64,000 bases of DNA from Cryptomeria japonica. Its lineage: Eukaryota > Streptophyta > Pinopsida > Cupressales > Cupressaceae. Positions 11,594 to 22,299 of this stretch are shown piece by piece. The notes beneath the pieces were generated by a model. That model did not search any database and was not told the DNA's origin. It saw only the letters and a list, made by a program, of their open reading frames with translations. The position numbers and the translations under genes are program-made. Location: contig NC_081411.1 of the NCBI RefSeq assembly GCF_030272615.1, positions 827,876,897 through 827,940,896 of the forward strand, read 5' to 3'. Every line of letters begins with the position of its first letter. The stretch's first letter is position 1.

Positions 11594-12630
11594 AGACACC
11601 GGCTCATGGTATGCCCCACTTGATGAATATGGTAGTATTTACCAGTGAAGATTGTGGTTCCTCTTCTCGAATTGCCAAATTTGCCTCTATAGCTATTTCT
11701 TCCTCTAGAGTTGCCTCTAAACTGTCCTCCTTTGTTAGGATTATCACCACCATTCTCTGATTGATTTCTTTCTTCATTCTTGTTGGGATTATATCCCCTT
11801 ACAAAGGTACCTCTTCCTCAAAAACCTCTGCCACATCTGCCCCTTTGATTATGTTCACCTTTCCTTTTGATCTCATATTCTTCTCTCAAGGCTAACTAAA
11901 AGCATTTATGGACTGTGTCAGGTGCTATCATGTTGATCTCATCTTGAATGTTTTGTCTAAGGCCATTTAAGTACCTTGCAACCTTCTCCACTTCTTCCTC
12001 TTTCTTCCTAGCTCTTAGGGTAAGTTTGTTGAACTCCTCTGTATAGGTACTCACATCCATTTCTCTTTGTTTCAAATTATGCAACTTCTTGTGCATCTGC
12101 ACCTCATAATCTATAGGTAGGAATTGAGTTTTAATCCTGATCTTCATTCTGTCCCAAGAGGTGATCTTTTTCCTCTTGATTTGTTCTCTTTCTTCTTGCA
12201 TCATGTTCCACCACACTAGGGTTGATCCCTTCAATCTTGACTTGGCCAAATTGACCCTCTTTTCTTCTGCAACCTCCTTGTAATCAAAATGATTGTTCAA
12301 GGCTTCTATCCAATCCAATAACTATTCTCCATTTAGGCTTCCATTGTAGATAGCTAAACCTTCTATGTTGTCTTTATTGAGTGACTTGAGGGCTTCCAAG
12401 AAGATCTGTTGATCTTTTTCCAACTCCTTCTTTTCTGTTATAAATCCTATCACATCTACATCTTGATCATCAGTTTCATCACCCCATTCAGTGACCTTGC
12501 CCTTGCCTTTCTTGGTTTCTTGCTCCTGGGCTTCACTAAGCATATCTTGGACCAAATTCCTGATGGCCTCTTGGCTCATTGCCTTTGGTGGCATGCTGTT
12601 GGCTTCTGACTCTTCCTCCGAGTCTAACAT
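11594..12630 (-). pseudogene. chromovirus gag region
   Basis: The frame starting MLDSEEESEANSMPPK (12630) is acidic. After a stop at about 12320 it resumes with MDWIEALNNHFDYKE..STLVWWNMMQEE, the typical retrotransposon gag core, then FLPIDYEVQMHKKLHNLKQ and VARYLNGLR. Downstream (about 11870-11600) an arginine/glycine-rich stretch and a decayed zinc knuckle (HQVGHTMSRC) mark the nucleocapsid part. It would form the virus-like particle in an intact element. Confidence 0.85.
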
Positions 12631-12652
12631 ACACCACTTTGTTTAATCAATT

Positions 12653-12665
12653 GGCTCTAATACAA
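12653..12665 (-). promoter_or_regulatory. primer-binding site (tRNA-Met type, mutated)
   Basis: The minus strand reads TTGTATTAGAGCC, two changes from the canonical TGGTATCAGAGCC complementary to initiator Met tRNA. It sits just inside the LTR end. Confidence 0.6.
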
Positions 12666-12668
12666 ATC

Positions 12669-14299
12669 TGATGTAGAGTGAGTTGTCTCTCACCGGTTTG
12701 TGCTACCTTATCTAGGTATCTCCTCCAAGCTACACAAGAACCATCCAATGATTCTACACCTCACACCCTCCAAGGGTCTGAAAGACTTACCCTCTTTGAC
12801 CTTCCCAAGGTCCTTAGGCTAGGATAAGCACTTGTTCATTTATGAGTTTCATTTTCTTGGTTAGGAGAACTTGTTTTCCCCTCCCTTTCACACTCAACTG
12901 GAGAGTTCAACCCCTCTACCATAGGATATTCATTACCCACACTACACACATTAAGATGGATGATTATGGAAGGATTAAAAACCCTATTCCTTACTCAATA
13001 TCTTTGACACTTACCGGTTTGGTTTTTTACAAACAAATTGCACTTTTAGGCCTAACCGAAGACCTAATTCCAGTAGCCTTGTCAGCGGGGTATTCTGCAT
13101 TTATCTACTGAACTTCCTTAACAACCCTATGAAATATTTTACATTCTAGAAACTCTTTTGAGGTTTACATACAATATCTCAAAACCAGAGGTGGGTTTTG
13201 TCATTAACATATCTAACCCTTACCGGTTAATTAGGCCTAATTGCCCCTTCCTAGGCCTAGAAAGTAGGGATTGGTAAACAAATCCTTCACCGGTCTGATT
13301 TCCTTTGTGAACTGATGTTGATTGAATGTCTGTACCTCCACATGGTATTCCTATCCAATCATACTTCACCTCCACCCACCAGATTCACCCAAATTAGGGC
13401 ATGTTATCCATGATTCCTAGTGCTTGCCAACTCAACGTGCCAAGCCTAGGGTATGGTGGAAAATATTTGGTTTAGCTTCCCTTGTCTCAAAACAAAAAGG
13501 AAAACATATAATACATTTCAACCTAATATTCCACAAGGTTTCAAAGAGGATATCCACCATGGAATGTTAGGTTGGAGCCATTTTGGTCTCAAAACCCTGG
13601 TTTTTAGGACCTTTGAACCTGCCTGCAACAAAATGAAGTTTATTCATAAACTCCAACACTTCAAGAATCCAAATCAAAAAAAAAAGAAGGTAAGACACCA
13701 GGATAACAATCCATTTCCCTATTTTGGAAGTGTCAATCTGTACGGGCCATACAAACTTGCAAAGAACGGACGGTAACTCAGGAAAACACACCAAATGGGA
13801 AACCAAATTAGTTTATTTGCTTCAGATCTTCAACAACAACAACAACAACAACCATTTATCATTAGTCATTCCAAGCCTTATATTGGCCTTGGAGTAGTTA
13901 CACATGCTCATAACCAATTGTGATAACAAACTAGCCGTTGGTGTATAAAAATGTTGCAAAGTTGCTATGAGTAACTTTTGCAACTTTTGCAATATGTTGC
14001 TTAGGTGAGCAACTTTGCTCAAACCCAAACTTGATCACTGTCAAATGACTCATATGACCCTAACAAAATCAAAACAACATCAACCAACCTACATTAACCC
14101 AAAAACAACTTATCCTATTAAGTGCTCTACCTGGCACCCTTAAGAGCTCACAAGCCAACATTGGTTAAATAAAGACTCTTAGGACCCTTACAATCATTCG
14201 AGCACACACTTAATGGCCTCTTGGCCTTATTACAAAATTAAAAACATGATTCCAACATCCTGGAAACAAATTTACCAAAAATTTCTAAGTGCCACTACA
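12669..14299 (-). repeat. 5' LTR of the minus-strand chromovirus
   Basis: On the minus strand it runs from TGTAGTGGCACTTAG to CTCTACATCA, giving TG...CA ends, and is followed directly by the primer site. An (AAC)n tract lies at about 13831-13853. No second copy is present, because the element is 3'-truncated. Boundaries are inferred from ends and primer site only. Confidence 0.6.
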
Positions 14300-14424
14300 C
14301 CAGACTGTCTATGGGATTTCTTTTGCTTTGTCGGATTAATTTTGTTTTTCTAAAAGTATACCCATGTTCATCAGAATTTCAGACGTGTTGAAATTTCACA
14401 TCGACATCCTGACAAACATGGATT
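14300..14424. other. resumption of repeat interrupted by chromovirus
   Basis: Wording similar to 9600-9880 (CATCGACATCCTGACAAAC) reappears right after the LTR end, consistent with the chromovirus having split it. Confidence 0.4.
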
Positions 14425-14885
14425 TTACCTATTGATCGGCATATTTTGGGTCGATGATTTTCACAGCCTCTTGATTTCTTCTTTCTTACCAGGATAACAT
14501 AAGTCGATGACCTCTCTTCCTGCTGATCGATGTGAGTTATCCCGCTAGTCTCATCAGGCATCAGGATTGCTTAAAATGTGTTCAGGTGATGGGCATAATT
14601 TCCCTGATGTCTTTTCCCTCTACGTAGCTCCTACCATTATGTTATGTCTCCTCAGCATAATCTTTGACTCTTTATCGCTGCAACCTTTGCCGATGCATTT
14701 TACTTTTGCCAGTGTCCAGCGAGATAAGTCTTACTGATAGCATCATCGGCTATCAACAATACAAGATTTCTCCATTGCCACTAGTGTGCATTATGTCAAT
14801 GGACTTCATCGGTGTATTCTATCCCGATTACATGCTTCTACTTTTGTGTTACCATCAGGTTGAGTTTTGCCGATAGTTCAGATTT
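14425..14885. repeat. direct repeat A (left), ~440 bp
   Basis: The block starting TTACCTATTGATCGGCA aligns in the same orientation to 21205-21630. Shared words include TTATCCCGCTAGTCTCATCAG and CCATTGCCGCT-like segments. Copies are clearly diverged. They enclose 6.3 kb with the SPT6 fragment and an unknown ORF, so they could be LTRs or two members of one dispersed repeat. Confidence 0.6.
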
Positions 14886-15864
14886 CACAGTTGACGTTAG
14901 AATTCCAATGAACATGAGTTATTTACAAAAAAAAGAAGTAATTACACGCCATCATTATACACGGTATCAGGGTACAAAAATTGGGAGGAAGTGGGCACAA
15001 TTGCTGTAGATAGATGCTTGGAAACAATTGTACAAGAGGTTGGTCCTTTCGTTCTTGTCACCAAGATTTTTTTGCAAGTTCCTTTGCTTTCCTTGCATTC
15101 TCTTGTTCACTTTATTTCTAGCTGTAACCAGCTTTAATTCCTGGTAAATGGCCCCATAGAATAGTAGGGCCTTTGCTTTCAATTTGAATGAATCAGAATT
15201 TAATTTCAGCTTGAGTGAATTGGAATTTAATTTGAATGAAATGACCCTACAATTCTATGGCCTTTTTTTTTCAGGTTGGCTAAATCTTTTAAGTTTACTT
15301 TTGGTTTTTGCATTTGTCCAAAAAACTTCCATAAAAAGAGGTTTCTAACGCCTCCCTTTATAATAGTAGGGGCATGAGATTGTATTATGTCTGTATTCCT
15401 ATAGCAAGAACAAATGGGCATATCCCTTGCCCAGATGGTGAACTGTCCAGATCATCTGTATTCCTATAGAAAGAACACGAACAATAAGAAGGGGGGAGCC
15501 CGGGCAAAGGGAAGAGAAGTGGGGAGCCAGGGCATATAGGTGGGTAGCCTCCATAGCTTCTTCCCCAACCATCCCCTCCCTATGTAGGGACATAAAAGTT
15601 AGGTGATTTGGAGCTGCCCCTACTAGGGCCTCAGTTCCCTACTACATGAATCCTGAGTAATTCTGTTAAGAAAATTGGGACCAAATAAGTAGCTCCAATT
15701 CCCTAGCCGAATAGTAGGGCGTTAGCAACTAGTAATCGAATTGTGACCAAATTATTAGCTCGAATTCCCTTGCCGAATAGTAGGGTGTTAGCAACTTGTT
15801 CACTTTGTTTAATGGTATCCGCTTTGGCAAAATATGGATCCTTAACCTCTTTAACCTCTCCATT
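14886..15864. other. non-coding, with two short tandem duplications
   Basis: CTGTATTCCTATAG.AAGAACA occurs at about 15389 and 15459. ACCAAAT.A.TAGCTC and the following GCCGAATAGTAGGG occur at 15680 and 15746 (66-bp period). No gene is recognised. Confidence 0.45.
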
Positions 15865-16576
15865 CTGTGGCTACTAGTTATAAAGACAAGTCACTTCATA
15901 GCTTCTAGAGGGGTCAACAATTCTCTATGACTGTAAACCCTTCCAGCCCTCAAAATAGCTCTTTGTATGGAAGCAACTTTTCTACGATTATTTAGGATTC
16001 TACGGGCAATTGCTTGTACAATTTTCCCCACTGAAAGGGTCTCTTCATTTTCTCCAGTTAGCAGATAAAATTCCTCATCCTAGGATGGCTCTTTATATGG
16101 TGTTTGCCAATCCTTAAATCCATGTACCAATTCAATCTTTATATCAACAAGAGTTTCCCGCTTTTTATTGGATGTCTGTTGTTCCACACTTCTAGCATAT
16201 TCATCAATATCAAGGGCCTTTAACACATTGGGATATTTTTGACATGTTCAACTACCATTTATTGTGTTTCCTCATCCATATCATCTATATCTTGTCCTGC
16301 ATCTTCACTATATACATCCTCAACCATTTTCTTGGCTAGTTCATATGACTCTGGATGAATTCTAGGATCATCCAATGGATCCAGAACATGGTTCCTAGAA
16401 GCTACTTGCCCGGTCCCTCTAACCCTTAAAAAACCAACAACATTTATAAAGACAAGTCGCTTCATAGATTCTAGAGGGGTCAACAATTCTCTACAACTGT
16501 AAACCCTTCCAGCCCTCAAAATAGCCCTTTGTATGGAAGCAACTTTTTTAGGTCCAAGGCCAACTACAAATTGCAT
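15865..16576 (-). pseudogene. SPT6: SPT6 transcription elongation factor fragment, rearranged
   Basis: The minus strand encodes part of SPT6, the histone chaperone and elongation factor that travels with RNA polymerase II. MQFVVGLGPKKVASIQRAIL, then VFINVVGFLRVRGTGQ and DDPRIHPESYELAKKMVEDVY match the helix-hairpin-helix and following region. After a one-base shift near 16230 it goes on as VLKALDIDEYARS, LVDIKIELVHGFKDWQTPYKEPS, a TAG stop, and DEEFYLLTGENEETLSVGKIVQA. About 220 codons run with no intron. Then, instead of the expected continuation, the KVASIQRAILRAGRVYS..RELLTPLE segment repeats (15880-15985 copies 16445-16550). It is a broken, internally duplicated piece, either a retrocopy or a transposon capture. 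Confidence 0.85.
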
Positions 16577-17174
16577 ATTTTATTTGTTAGTTGCGTATTT
16601 TGTTATGGGTTAATAGAAAGCTAGGTATTGTATAGAACTTTAAAAGAAAGTAGAATCTAATCAAACACTATATTTCATTTGATGTTATCAAGAATTTTGA
16701 CTAGTTTTCTTCATAATGTGTATCTTGTATAGTTTATCTTAATATTGTCTTTCTTGTATCTTGTAGTAGTTTTGGAAGAATTATCATAAATTTCATTTGA
16801 ATCATTGGATCTTTCTATAAATAGGAGGATAAGTCTGTAACAATGATATCAAGAGTCTGACCACAGTGATTGGCTTCATTACAATGTAAGGGCAACCTTT
16901 GTCATGTTTGTCTTCCTCAAAGTATGGTTGGTGTCTATTAAGTTGTTGTCTTGTAAGGGTGTTTTGAAGATTGAGAAGAGACTTTTGATGGGTATTAATC
17001 TCATTGTTGTCAAGTATACCTGATTGGAATTGAATGTTTCTAAGGTTTATGTGCATTAGAGGGCAAATGATTCTTGAGATAGTCACTTCAATTAAATAAT
17101 TACTGAAAACTTTGAATTGCTTGCGTGAAAATGAATACTTTAAATAAAAGGTTACTTTATTATAAGTATGATTT
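16577..17174. other. no gene recognised
   Basis: A 94-codon minus-strand frame (16802-17086) has no motif I know. The remainder is AT-rich. Confidence 0.35.
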
Positions 17175-18060
17175 TGTAACGTCCCCTAATAAAATGCCTT
17201 AAAATATCCTAGTTATGGATCTAAGTTCTTAATGTTATTTTTTAAATTTTTTGTATTTTAATTTTTTTATTATTATATATTATTGAATGGTATTTCAAAG
17301 TGGGGACATTAAAGATTTCTTAATTGAGATTACTTTGAAAACACCTGATTAAATTATCTTCAAACAATAGTAGACCAGCGCATTCACCCCTGACATAATG
17401 TTGTAGTTAGTCTTACTGAATTTAACTTTTCTCTAAAAGACCAATAAGATAGAATGAAGCTTGACATCCAATCCTTCAAACTGATAATCAAACTTAAACT
17501 TAACCCAAACTATAATAACATAGGATAGCACATTGAAACAATCTAAATGAATAGATTTATCACAGGGAACTAATCAAACAATAAAAAAGATAAATACCAT
17601 CAGAGATGAAAAACACTTGATCTTTGTATTGAAATAAACATAAGATAATCAACTGATTACATATAGCACAATATCTTTTCACCAGTTTGGCATTTACAGA
17701 AGAAAAAAAAACTTGAGAGTATTGTACATAATTGCATCTCTGAATCTATCTCTCATTTCATCAAAAGATCCTCTATATATACAGATAAGGATTCAGTTTC
17801 AAAATGAAAGGGCATACCCCTTCATTCAGAATTACACTAACTAATATCTTAACTAAAAAAAACCAACTAACTGACCCTAACATAACTACCAACATAACAA
17901 ACATATTACATAAGACTTTAAAAGACAACAATTTGAAACATTCAGAACAAGAGCTAATTGCCAAGCACTTCACCACAGTTCTTAATATGCTCCAAACACT
18001 TTTCTGACTTGTAGGTATCCGCATCATAAATCACGTCCCTGACCATGATCTCCAATGTGA
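17175..18060. repeat. possible LTR-like segment
   Basis: TGTAACGTCCCC at 17175 is a common plant LTR terminus, and TATATATA at 17774-17781 could be its TATA box. I find no second copy, primer site or clear right end, so this is tentative. The overlapping open frames on both strands at 17773-18027 are not supported as genes. Confidence 0.25.
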
Positions 18061-18419
18061 CAAACCACTCCATCTGTGCAGTGGTTTCCTTTAACTCCAT
18101 TCCATTTGTCCGGGTAGCATTAAGGGAAACACTGAGGAGACTCTGGCATTCAACAATCTATTTATCCTTATCCTTAATTTCACCTTTCTAGTCAACTAAC
18201 ATAGGAATACCATGTTGGATTATATCTTTACACTCATCATATTCTTTTTATAATTCTACATCAAATTTATCAGGCTTTGCAAGTAGCCTTTCAATTTTCT
18301 CAATCTCTTTGGCATCTGTTCCCTCCAATTCTTTTTATCCTGCTTGACCCCCAGTCTATTTTTGATTCTGTTATGTGATACTGAATTGTCCACATTTTCT
18401 GAAACACAACCCAAAAGTC

Positions 18420-20891
18420 TTCCAAGTGACCCTGCAAATTTTCAAATCTTTATTCAATAAGAAAGAAGCATTATCAATTCCTACACTGCATATGTTTGAG
18501 AATTCTTTGATTTTCCTGTTGCAATTCCTCACATTTCTTCTTCCATTTTGAATTTTCAGGAGAAAGCAACATGGGTTCAGATTGTCCGCTTCTTCTGATG
18601 GCCTCCTCATACATAGCTTTGTATTGATTCCTTTCCCTTACCACTCTAACCGTTTGTGCCTTGTTGAATTTGGAAATATCTACTCCTATATTTGCTGAGA
18701 CACTAGGATCAATTTCTCCCACCTTTAATTTCATCATGTGTCCAAAATCCCTATCCACATCATTGATTGTTGATCTCTTGTTTGGTGGATATAGTGCTCA
18801 TAGCATTAGTTCTTTGTCATCTAGATCAAATCTTGACCTAATAAAAATGTCATTAACTCCCTGAATATCCAATTTGAATTCCTTATTATTAGAGTGCAAT
18901 AAACTATCAAAAATAAAAGAGGCACTTAGGTCCCATCCTGGGAAAATAATTACTCCGACGTCTATCAGTAATTGTCTCCCTCTCTATGGAGTCATTGTCA
19001 CCAATTCTGCTTCTATAATCCTCTTTTAGTTTCTTCAATAATTCTACCTCATTTTCAGGTGTCACCTTTGGGATAGACTCCCTCAGCCTTTTTCCTTTGA
19101 AATTATAAAGAAAAGACTTAAATTATTTGGATTTAACAAATACATCATCTGCCACAAAGCAACATGTCTATCCAATCTTTCATCTTTATAAATTTCCATT
19201 TTAGTTACAATGTGATCATCTTCATTGAACTCTTCTTCCACATCTTTTGCCTGTGACCTAGAAATGGCTTCAGTGTCTTCTAGTTCATTTTATGACATTT
19301 ATTTTTTTGAATCCATCTCCATTAACCTCTATCTTTTCTCCTCCAATTGTTTGTTTAGGTTACCATTCACTTCTTGAGTCTCTGCATCTTCCATGTTCCT
19401 AAATATATCTTCTGCTTCCAGACTCACATGCAAATAATCACCTAGATTTTGCCTTTTCTTGCAGTAGTGGATATATCCTTTCGGATCACAATTCTTTCTT
19501 GCAAAATGTTTGAATAAATTAAATTCTTTGATTAATTTCTTGTCAATTACATCATAGGCTTTTGTTGAAACAATTGTGAAATCTCCAAAGCTGAGAGTAC
19601 CTGGCAAGAAACCCTGCTTACGCAGATCCCCAAAGTTTTTAGCATTTGAGACACTCAATTGTCTAACAATCTCCAAGTATGCTATTTGGTTGGGAACACA
19701 TTTTGGCAACACATAGGGAGTTCCTTCAAACCCATATATCATGAAACATGTGAAGCCCTTATGGACATACCAATCTCCCCAGTTATGATTCACTATCTTT
19801 CTGTCATCAAACTCTTTAGGTCTTAAAAATCTTTTAATATCATCTATGATTGATCCATCACAAGGAAATCCATACATCCGATAAATTGGATTTACTATAC
19901 ATTCCTCAAATTTGATATAATTTGATGTTTTGTAACAAGAATCCCCAAAAGAAGTCCATAATTGAATAGGTTGCTCCTCCTCTTGCTTGTTTCTGACGTT
20001 AAGCCTCAATTTCTCGGGCCACATACCTCAAAAATGTCCATAGAATAAGATTAAATGCATCAATAATGAGTAAAACTTAAAATTAGGGCAATTATTATCC
20101 TTGAGGTTCAAAAAACCCTCATGCAATCTCTCCACCAAATATGATGCATACTCAAACGACCTGGGTTCATACAATTGAATGTCTGAAGCTAAAACTAATG
20201 ACCAGATACTCCTGAGGTCTAGAAACTCAACGCCTCCTAACTGCCCACAAGACATATAGGTGTACTGAAGGTAATGTCTGAACAAATTAATGTTTAATGG
20301 TGGCCCATCCTATTTTGTAAGTTCTCTTGCTTCTTCTTTATGGATAGCTAGTTTCTACCCAAGGTATGTAGTGTCCATTCTTTGATATTCCTCTTCTTAT
20401 TCCCCAAAAGACAGAGGTTTATCAAAACCAGAATCTAGGTTGAACACTTCATTTATAGTGTTTACTGAAAACCTTATGAAGGCTTCTCCATTTGGAGTCT
20501 GAATGTATCTGCCCACGGAATTATAATTTCTCACTAGAATCTCTAAAACTTTCAAATTTACAAAAACATTAGGGACAATTAGCTTACCCAGATTTGTAAC
20601 CCAGGGGTTGCAGAGTGGCACCTCCCTATTTCTTCTCAAGTAATGGAATAAAAACAATTCATAGCCCCTTACCCTAGCCCAAACATCCTCGACATCCTTG
20701 TATCTATCTTCCAATTGATCCCGACCAGGTAGATGTTGTTTCGATCTTCTAAACTTAGGGCCAGGTGCTTGTATTTGATCAATCATATCCTGGTTCAATT
20801 TTCTAACTGGGGCGTCTTCTCTTGTTTTGGATTTCTTGGCTCCTGACTCTAAACTCTTGGCTGATCTCTTTTTCCCTGTAGAAATAGACAC
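18420..20891 (-). pseudogene. unrecognised long reading frame A, probably element-borne
   Basis: On the minus strand a frame of roughly 800 codons runs from MSISTGKKRSAKS (20891), broken by stops at about 20396, 20320 and 19326 and by shifts near 19090 and 18760. The N-terminus is lysine-rich. The middle has hydrophobic stretches such as FLFHYLRRNREVPLCNPWV, FIRFSVNTINEVFNLDSGF and WGDWYVHKGFTCFMIYGFEG. The C-terminus (KKCEELQQENQRILKHM) is coiled-coil-like. The placement of a hydrophobic middle before acidic and coiled-coil parts resembles frame B at 40.9-44.2 kb, but I saw no clear residue-level identity. I recognise no family; a plant-mobile-domain-like origin is a guess. Confidence 0.5.
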
Positions 20892-21204
20892 CTCTATTTC
20901 TACAATTGCAATTTGTCACTCTACCCTTTACAAATTAGAAGTCTCTATTATGCCAATTTCCTTCACTGTGTGAGATTTATGTTAGACAACTTCAATTATA
21001 TAACAAATGTATTCAATGCCAAACTCGCAATGATTAGCATCCCATAAATTGGTTGATTGTGAACCCGATGCAAGCATTTAATAAGAGTCCTCTGCTTCAG
21101 TTTTGAATTTTGATTTGACAACAACTCATAGGCATAGGTTTCCCTGATGTAATTTTATTTTGGTGCCATCGGCATAACTCTCTCCCTTTGTTTGATACAT
21201 TGAG
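20892..21204. other. no gene recognised
   Basis: This is upstream of frame A on the minus strand, with no clear TATA box or LTR end. It grades into the right direct repeat. Confidence 0.35.
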
Positions 21205-21630
21205 ATTACCTATTGATCGGCAAATGTTGATTTGATGAATTTCACACCCTCTTGATTTCTTCTTACTCATTGGGATAACATAAGTCGATGACCTCTATTC
21301 CTGTTGATTGGGGCGAGTTATCCCGCTAGTCTCATCAGACATCGAGATACCTTAAAATGTGTTCAAGCAATAGGCATAATTTCCCCGATGTCTTTTCCCT
21401 CGGTGTAGCTCCTCTCAATACATTATGTCTCCTCAGTATAAGCTTTGCCAACATTCTCATCAGGAATAGTCTTACCAATAGCCTCATCGGCCATCGACAA
21501 GACAAGATTTCTCCATTGCCGCTTGTGTGTGTTCTGTCGATGGACTTCATCAGTGTATTCTATCTCGATCACATGCTTCTACTTGTCTCAAGTGTTACCA
21601 TTGGGTTGAATTTTGTCAATAGTGCATATT
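21205..21630. repeat. direct repeat A (right), ~425 bp
   Basis: Same-orientation partner of 14425-14885, sharing ACATAAGTCGATGACCTCT and TTATCCCGCTAGTCTCATCAG. See the left copy. Confidence 0.6.
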
Positions 21631-22299
21631 TCAATTTTTTTGTAACTTTTTCTTTTTCTTATGAATACAAATATTTATAATCTGCTTAATGGGTTCAATA
21701 TAAACTGAACAAAACCTGTAACATAAAAATGGACTCCACTATTCCTAGTTATTCTTTAAGATACTTTTGAAGCATACATTTTGGCAAAATTTGTCAAAGT
21801 GAAAGCTCATCCATATCTACCATCTGATAACAATACATGTTTTCGCTTCAAAGGAATCTTGAAAACCATTTGATAAGTAGCCACAATCACATTTGCATTT
21901 TTTATCACTCCAAGAAATGTCAGATGAGCTTTCTATCCTCCAATATGCACCTTGAGAGGATCTTTGTTTGTCTTGTGTCATCTTAGTGCCACCTTTAACT
22001 TGCCCAACAGATGGTTGGTTTACAGGAGCCAAATCATAGATGGATGGGAGTTGGTCACCTTCAAGCTCCTTTAAATGTAGCTACTCTTGACATATTGCTT
22101 GACCTATTTTGCAAACTCTAGAGAATCCTAGTGATGCAGAGAGTCTATAAGATCCCTCAAATATTTGTGAACCTTCCTGACCTTATCACTACTTTGACCT
22201 TATTAGAGTGCTTTGACATTGTTGTAATATATCTGTTGCGTGCTCTTTGTGATCTATCAATGACTATTGTTCATGATGTTATCGTGTTGAATGTTCAAT
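21631..22299. other. no gene recognised
   Basis: A 71-codon minus-strand frame (21817-22032) includes KCKCDCGYLSNGF but matches nothing I know. It may be a decayed exon. No splice or promoter support. Confidence 0.3.

Larger units (their letters stand above)
10065..14299 (-). mobile_element. Ty3/gypsy chromovirus-type element, 5' part, 3'-truncated
   Basis: Reading on the minus strand the order is LTR (14299-12669), a tRNA-Met-like primer site, gag, protease, RT, then a sharp break at about 10065. RNase H, integrase and 3' LTR are absent. The coding sequence is closely related to that of the element at 51.4-55.9 kb, but the LTRs are not recognisably alike. Stops and frame changes separate the open pieces, so it is dead. 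Confidence 0.85.

Noticed and set aside
16802-17086. A 94-codon frame as more SPT6
   Set aside because: Its residues do not match any SPT6 region I know.
17773-18027. Overlapping frames on both strands at 17.8-18.0 kb
   Set aside because: They mirror each other, have no motif, and overlap a possible LTR.
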